64,000 nt of DNA, from contig NC_088716.1 of the NCBI RefSeq assembly GCF_963576615.1, positions 56,367,415 through 56,431,414 of the forward strand, in the 5' to 3' direction. The DNA is from Watersipora subatra. Taxonomy: Eukaryota > Bryozoa > Gymnolaemata > Cheilostomatida > Watersiporidae. The position numbers and the translations under genes are program-made. The notes under the pieces were generated by a model. The model was not told the origin of the DNA, ran no database searches, and saw only the letters and a list, made by a program, of their open reading frames with translations. Positions 58,101-64,000 of the stretch are shown piece after piece; position 1 is the first letter of the stretch; the number at the start of each line of letters is the position of its first letter.

Positions 58101-60502
58101 TTGCTGTTATTATCTTTATAAATCTTCTTCCTCATAGCCATTCCATCCACAACCCAAATCTAAAACTTCGGCCCTTTCTTCTCTGCTACGCTATTTAATA
58201 CATCAGTGAGATATCCAGGCTGACAGTTGATGCTTTCTAGCAATCTTCTTATTGTTCGGGGGGGCTGGTAATGTGAACTTAGTTCGGAGGTAGGTGTATG
58301 CTTTTGGCGAGTAGTAATACATGGTAAATGCGAATATATTTACCTTGGTGCTATATGTTTTCTTGGTTTCTTGTTTCTATTTAGAGTTTCATTTTTTAAC
58401 AGTTCATCTAATCCTGAATCAATGAGGGTGGCATTATGAGTGTCTGCATCTTGTTGTAATAGCTGTAGGGTCTTTACCAGGGCTTTGTTCTTCCTTTTCA
58501 ATCTTGTTACAGTTACTGATAGCGTATTCACTTTGGTCTTGTATGTTCTAATTCTCCTAGCTGTGTCCACTTTTGGACGTCCTTTTTTCCCTAAAAGGAA
58601 TACATAGGTTTAGATATCTATGGAGTTAATAATCATAGCAGTTCTTACAAAGCTCTCCTCATCTTCTACAACTCAATAGAATTTATTTCGAACACAACCC
58701 AATTAACATTCAATTTCAATCAAAGGTCATGCGACTACAAGATCAGATTCACAAGACCTCATCAATTCTAAGTCATCGTAGCTATCTATCTGTGGTTAGA
58801 GCCAAGTTTATGGGAAATGTGAGAATTATTTTAAAACATGCACTTGCTGGACAATCAAGCTTTTAAATTAAATTTCAACAAATCATGGACCCTTTTAGAT
58901 ATATTATACTTGTAAGTATATTGATGCTTAAGTCACTCGTGTGATAGGCGTAGTTGATAAAACTAAAGTTGGATTATCACCATACTTTTCTTAACAGGAG
59001 AGATTGTGTTGGTAGCATCATCAATAGAATTAGATTGAATCTCCTCATCAATATTCACTTTTTCTCTGAATACTGTGCGATGTCTACGCTGCTTCTTTTC
59101 AGGCTGAAATCACAGTGATAAAACTCATTAGCATCAAGCATGTGTGTAGGTGAAATCACCATTGGCTCATCCATTGCCCATCATGTAATCCAACACCAAT
59201 GAAACTCAAAGTTATAATGTAATGAGAGCAGGTATTATGCAACAATAAATAAAAATTTTACTACAGTAACTAAGAATGTTATATCTCTGCTTGTAGATGC
59301 TACATTACAAACCATTTTTTGTTCATAGTCCAGCGACATACAATACAATGAATAAAGGAGTAAGCTGATAAGACTGGATTGATCTAGCCTGAAACTTAGA
59401 ACCTTGATCACTTACAGGCTGAAGATATGCTGGGTAGCTTGGAAACTGTGTTGGTATGGTATTGGCCTTCAATCTAGCTTTTTTCCCAATACCAGGTGAT
59501 ACTTGGTAGCTGTCACTAGTGAAGTAGTCTGAACAAAGTACAGAAGATTTACTTGGGGTCCACTGTTCTCGTCTCACTGCTTTAATCCAGGCGTCCTTGC
59601 GATCAGCAGCAGTAGGAAAACTTAACAAGTAATAAAAGATACATACAATTAGTGGTGTTTTTTGCTCATTGGATTATTGACTTTTTGCCTTTGAGAAGTG
59701 TAGCATTAACCTTGTCAAATGATGGAAACTTTTAAGCCTGATTATCGCCAAAGATCACCATGCTCCAAGCCATGCTCATGTAGTATGTTCATGAATTCTC
59801 CCAATGATTAGCAGGGTGAATGTTTGTTATATTGTCCTACCTGTGGAAGCTTTTCTCTGGGCATTTTCTTGGATAGTTGGAACATCCAAAATCAACGCAG
59901 CAATTCTTACTAGTCTTCTCAGATGACTGTGAGCTTGATGAATAATGGTGAGATCGCTGCCAAAATAGCAATGAATATGAATTCCATTCTGATTTAGTGA
60001 TTTATAGCAAGATGGTATCCAAATTAATGACTCAAGCATCACAAAGTAGCAGTATTACACAAGCAGCTCCTTGGGCAAAGTTAAGGAAACCTTCCAAGAG
60101 AGAGTCAATCAGTTAATGAATCAAACAAGTTGAAGTTGATAGTAACTTGACAAACAATGTTGTCTGCTGATTTGATTGTCTTCAATAATTTTTTCAAAGT
60201 GTCAAATATGGGGAAAATATGTCCACTATTGGTATGAAAACTGTTCTAGTTTTTACTATAAAGCCGTTCAGCTGATATTTAGGAGTTCCAAGCCTATCTT
60301 TGATATTAAAAGTAGTAAAAAAACTCACCTTAGTAGCAGCTGACACACTCTTCTCAGCTTCAGCCATTGTAAACTAATGATGAATCTTGCGGTCAGTCAA
60401 GCGTAAGGTACAATATGATTACCTTGCGTCATGGCATTTAAGTCTGACAAGGCCACCAATGGGACTAGCTATTATTGGCCAATCTAGGTATATATATCTA
60501 TG
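55191..60502 (-). mobile_element. P-superfamily (THAP9-type) DNA transposon, near-complete
   Basis: 5,312 bp with terminal inverted repeats whose outer 25 bases match perfectly (CATAGATATATATACCTAG...). A further subterminal inverted match follows near 55230 and 60450 (TGTCAGAC-TAAAT). It is flanked by an exact 8-bp duplication GTGATAGC (55183-55190 and 60503-60510), as expected for P elements. It carries a nine-exon transposase gene on the minus strand. It is inserted in the RNase H region of an older Gypsy element, whose frame continues across the insertion once one target copy is removed. Confidence 0.93.
55641..60367 (-). pseudogene. P-element transposase with N-terminal THAP domain, few defects
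   Basis: Nine exons with matching phases: 60367-60329, 59956-59841, 59620-59416, 59103-58986, 58590-57779, 57593-57435, 57171-57016, 56856-56277 and 56074-55641 (TAG). A THAP finger is encoded by exons 2-3 (NCCVDFGCSNYP, then WIKAVRREQW and LCSDYF). A leucine-rich coiled coil follows in exon 5 (VTRLKRKNKALVKTLQLLQQ), and then the catalytic part: MYYYSPKAYTYLR, VVDGMAMRKKIY, ITCDRAPSNVSMLNKLG, SLDAAHMLKLCRNAFG, MKVRLAAELMS, KLSQDHIETLFSKIRSCGGF and NNNPDVRQL. Defects are the expected zinc-binding His of the THAP domain being Tyr, two one-base homopolymer indels (58258-58264 and 58358-58361), and an in-frame TAG at 58160-58162. It is otherwise full length. Confidence 0.85.
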
Positions 60503-60510
60503 GTGATAGC

Positions 60511-60810
60511 CTTCTTCAGTAAAACACTGACCTCCGCAGAAAGGAGTTATGCTGTGACCTAGAGGGAGCTGCTCTGCTTCTGGTCATATCTATACAGCAC
60601 TCGAGAAGCAGACTGAGAAGGAACAGTGTAAAAACAATAAAAAAGGGGCAGAGCCTTATTTAAATAAAAATATAAAAGGAGGAAGAATCGACCATTGAGG
60701 CAGAGTTGTACTACGCACATGCTCTCTGCATGTATATATCATTGGCACTTAACACTCGGTGTTGTTGACTGCCTTGTGGAGAATAAAGGGTACCGGCAGT
60801 TTACTGTACA
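60511..60810 (+). pseudogene. RNase H remainder and 3' LTR remnant of the old Gypsy element
   Basis: Immediately after the P-element target duplication the frame reads FFSKTLTSAERSYAVT, a stop, then RELLCFWSYLYSTREAD, the end of the Gypsy RNase H. From about 60613 the sequence aligns with the 5' LTR remnant (GAAGGAAC, AAAAAAGGGGCAGAGCC) and ends TTACTGTACA at 60810. Confidence 0.7.
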
Positions 60811-62130
60811 GTATATGTAATAGCATTAATAAGCCTCACTTGGGCATAAAATGAATAAAGAGAAAATCATCCAAATAGTTTGTAGTATTGTCCTCAAAAA
60901 CATATTAGTGTAGTAGTTTCACTCGACCAAATGGCCTTATCTTCTCATAGTACATAGCAGTAAAAGGGTTATATAAATTTACCTATCTGGCCTGCCAGCT
61001 CTGATAAATAGCAGTAACAGGGTAGTAATAGTTTACCCGCTTGGCCTCTCGGGTCCACTGTTTCTCTCTCTCTCTTTCCTTTAATCACTTTCAGAAGCTC
61101 CGTTTACACAAGCCGTTTGAGATTAACAACTTTTAATTGGCTTCTTGTCAGCATTGTGCAAGCTACCTACATGTATGTGCAAATGCTGACTAGGCATAGC
61201 ACAACAGATCAGCTGTGGTTGATCACATTAGCTCACTTTTTGGGGAAGCCCATGATGTTTGAAAAACTTTGTCATTTTTTTGAGTGTAGAATTTATAAAA
61301 GTGTTTCTTTTGTTTTCAGCTTTAAAAATTTAGAAAAATTCTTGAGAATGTAGTTTGCTCCATTCTTTCTGTTTTTCTAAATGTCTTATTTTCACAGCTA
61401 GAAAAAAAATCTTTTTGCTGTGAAACATTGTTGAAGCTCATTTTCAGAGGCTCTGCTTACTGCTAGAAACCAGCTCTTTGGGATCCCATGGAGACATAGT
61501 TAAAAAGATTGTTTTTATGAGTTTGATAGTGTCTGAGGACCGCTTTAACATTGCTATTGTACAATAAAAACAGAATTAGCATAAAACCCAAAATTTTAAA
61601 TTAACATAAAGTAAAAAGCCTAAAATACAGACATCAAAATGTAAGCTCAAGCCATGCAATTCTTGTTTATGTGACATACTCAATCATTTTGTTGTAGCTC
61701 GGGAATGTACGCATAGAGGCTCTTTTCTACTCCGTATAAGCTCTTTATAGGATTGCATAGCTGCTACATTCTCGCCTCTCCTTCCAATGATCATGCAATA
61801 TTTGATGCATAATTTAAAACATCACGCAATAAACAATATTTAATGCAATTTTGATGTGTTGTGTCGAATCTGAATATGTATATAAATAAATTTATACAAT
61901 TATTAAGGTGAGATACAGTGATTTGTGGTTTTCCAGTGAGCATAAGTTCTGACATCCTCTGGGTGGTCTGTGTGTTGTTTCTAAGATGAATAGATGATTA
62001 AATCTCCTTTTTGCAGGTATTGTTGTCATCATAGGGCATAGTAGTTTATGGTTTCCTCGGCAAAATAGGTCCTCGTGTTTACTTTCAGAACTAATATCTG
62101 ACAACTATAAAGCTGGTTGCTCCCGAAGTT
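60811..62130. other. Intergenic sequence
   Basis: About 1.3 kb with no recognised gene. A (TC)n tract lies near 61060-61080. Confidence 0.35.
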
Positions 62131-62133
62131 CGC

Positions 62134-62184
62134 CATTAATTCAATACTATGGCTCCCTTCAGGAGCCATAGTATTGAATTAATG
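62134..62184. repeat. Perfect 23-bp hairpin
   Basis: Arms 62134-62156 (CATTAATTCAATACTATGGC...) and 62162-62184 are exact reverse complements around a 5-base loop, CTTCA. With one mismatch the pairing extends about five bases further on each side. It could be a very short foldback element or a structured RNA; nothing else supports either. Confidence 0.85.
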
Positions 62185-62189
62185 ACGAA

Positions 62190-63556
62190 TCACTCCATCA
62201 AAGCTTCTAGTCTTCTAGCTAAAATATTTTATAAAGTTAACATGAATGGTTGTAAAGCAATGGTTGGAAATACATATATCTCAATAAGGGTTGAGATTTA
62301 GGCTTCTATCCCGTACTACTTTTGATAAAGACGAACAATCGGTAAAATACCTTCCAACAGTTTACATCATGTGACTTACAAGTTGTGCCTACACCATGAG
62401 CATTATCATTTAGAATTGATGATATTGTAACGCTTTTCTGCAGCCAATCTAGTGCACAGTTTCCAGTGGCTTTAATCGAGCAATAAGTTTATTTCATGGC
62501 TGCTTCTGACATTGACAAAACCCCTCACATTCAAAAATTGTTCCAATGGTGAAGCAGAATTAAGATATGTTTTACTAGTTTTATTTCTACTGGTTTCACT
62601 TCTGGTTTTTACTTTTTCTCTTGTAACCCGGTACTAGCTTTTCTGTAGTCTGGCACCACCTGGTTTTAAACTGCAAAATTAATGTGCAGAGTAAGTACGC
62701 CAGCACCTAACACTTTTATTTTTAATAGCGTTTATATTTTTTGCATTATTTGTGTATATGTCTTCTAGTTTAGTATACAGCGATACTTGCTACTGGAGTA
62801 CAGAAGTTATTTCTGTAATAGAACAATCATAACTTTTAGTTCATTTCTGGTACTGGGTTTTACATAGTACCTGTAACAAAAGTATTTCCAAACTTTGTGG
62901 TATTTTTCACTTTTTGTTTACTTTACCATCTTCATTTCTTTACAAACGCTATAATATACCTGGCTTTGCATGTTGAGCATATCGAATCATACTGTGCTGT
63001 GCATCAAAAAGGACGGATAATTCTATAATATTAAAAAAGTTCTTGATCATAGTCATAGTTAACTAGAAACACAAGAAACTAGCAAACACTCAAGATGGTT
63101 CATATATCCCTCAGCAACGATAAACAATATATGTATTTTTAGATAATTATCTTTTTTCACAAAGATCATATCAACCTTTAAACGCTAAAAAATGTTAAGG
63201 GTAAGAAGTGCATTATAGAATATAAACAAACCATAGAAAAAAAGTCCTTCACATATGTAATAAAAACTTAGTATGCAGTAGGTAACAGGTAAATAATTAA
63301 ATGCTAAGATTGAGACATACAGTTTGTGGGGATACAAGAAGGGAGATAGGAAATAAATTGCACATGACAGGTTGATTGGATTCATATTGGAATTAGCATG
63401 TGAAATCTATCAAGACTGTCAATTAAAGACAAAATATTTTCAGTTCTACCAATGCTATAACATCTAATTGAATTATCTTAATATGATGCACTGATAAGTA
63501 ATTTTTTACCAACCATTGAAAACTGCTTGATTTTGCATTCATAACTTAATGTAACA
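62190..63556. other. AT-rich sequence downstream of the right-edge gene
   Basis: Probably the 3' flank of the minus-strand gene at 63557. No coding sequence or clear repeat was seen. Confidence 0.35.
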
Positions 63557-64000
63557 TCAAGCTGATGTTAGGGACTCTAAAATCCAATCACCATAGCTTG
63601 TAAAAAGGGCAAAGCCTAGTAGACCAAATAGAAACAGCTTCAGCAACTTCTTCTTCCTGTCCTCTGCATTCATCGCTTGAGTTGCTCGTGAAATAGACGC
63701 TTCTATCATGTGCCATGCATCAGCGGATTTACCAGGGCCTGTTAGCCTGAAGATGGGGGGATACGCGGCTCCAAAATAGATTATCAGCCAAATGAGTGGG
63801 TGCCGCAGTAGAAATCCTACACAAAAGTTATGCAGCCATGAAACTCAATAATTACAATTAATTTCTTTAGTTACCACTAAATTCCTGTTCCTTTTACTCA
63901 TAGGTTTCTGCTCACCCACTGATATTAGTTACTCACTGATTTCACTCCACTGTTGCAAGGAGCTCGCAACAGTGGCTGCATATCTCCAGATAACTGTTCT
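63557..64000 (-). CDS. C-terminal exons of an unrecognised membrane protein (partial)
   Basis: Two minus-strand exons join in phase: 64000-63937 (partial, runs off the window) and 63816-63557 (TGA). The split codon A|GA gives Arg. The joined end contains two hydrophobic segments, LLRHPLIWLIIYFGAAYPPI and KLFLFGLLGFALFTSYGDWI. They are separated by a polar, charged helix with ISRATQAMNAEDRKKK. This looks like the membrane-anchored tail of a host protein with two transmembrane or hairpin segments. I do not recognise the family. Splice sites are TTTTGTGTAG at the acceptor and GTGAGT at the donor. Confidence 0.65.

Larger units (their letters stand above)
51540..60810 (+). mobile_element. Old, decayed Ty3/Gypsy element split by a P element
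   Basis: The 5' LTR (to 51802), primer-binding site, gag with zinc knuckle, reverse transcriptase and the start of RNase H run from 51540 to 55190. After the 5,312-bp P element, RNase H resumes at 60511 in the same frame. It is cut off at about 60612, directly joined to LTR sequence ending at 60810. Integrase is absent, so an internal deletion also removed the start of the 3' LTR. The two LTR remnants are clearly diverged, so the insertion is much older than the element at 44.8 kb. Confidence 0.8.

Overview
The window is nuclear DNA from an animal, most likely an invertebrate and probably a protostome. The evidence is AT-rich sequence, spliced genes with GT-AG introns, a calexcitin-like EF-hand gene, an amidated-peptide precursor and a dense mixture of animal transposons. 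I cannot name the species.

Layout. (1) 1-2.8 kb holds two non-autonomous inverted-repeat elements. (2) 2.85-14.4 kb, + strand: a complete katanin p60 ATPase gene with two tandem, equal-length versions of the P-loop exon. Its introns carry a hAT element with a BED-finger exon, a TTAA-flanked MITE and three minisatellites. (3) 14.7-17.0 kb, - strand: a four-exon gene I assembled from splice phases. It encodes a 176-residue secreted precursor with two Gly-Trp-Gly-Lys-Arg amidation/cleavage sites, a candidate neuropeptide gene. (4) 18.7-24.0 kb, + strand: a calexcitin-like calcium-binding protein of about 196 residues with a one-base homopolymer frameshift in exon 2. (5) 24.6-37.5 kb, - strand: a complete seven-exon TFIIE-alpha gene (409 residues). 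Its introns hold a cluster of tRNA-like repeats, a ~1.8 kb inverted repeat and a second copy of the TTAA MITE. (6) 38-41.6 kb: no recognised gene. (7) 41.6-44.6 kb: a decayed non-LTR retrotransposon. (8) 44.8-49.3 kb: a very young Ty3/Gypsy element with 190-bp LTRs differing at one base, a 5-bp target duplication and a tRNA-Ser-type primer site. (9) 50.6-51.1 kb: a LINE fragment on the - strand. (10) 51.5-60.8 kb: an old, decayed second Gypsy element, interrupted inside its RNase H domain by a 5.3-kb P-superfamily (THAP9-type) DNA transposon with near-complete transposase exons, terminal inverted repeats and an exact 8-bp target duplication. (11) 63.5-64 kb, - strand: the last two exons of an unrecognised membrane-protein gene that runs off the window.

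The host genes are ordinary cellular functions: microtubule severing, peptide signalling, calcium sensing and basal transcription. They are not an operon. The most unusual items are the duplicated katanin P-loop exon, the amidated-peptide gene and the nested P element. Six or so reading-frame breaks in the window are single-base changes in homopolymers, including one in a conserved host gene. Some 'pseudogene' calls may therefore reflect assembly error. All exon boundaries were read by eye from splice sites and phase; no database search was run.
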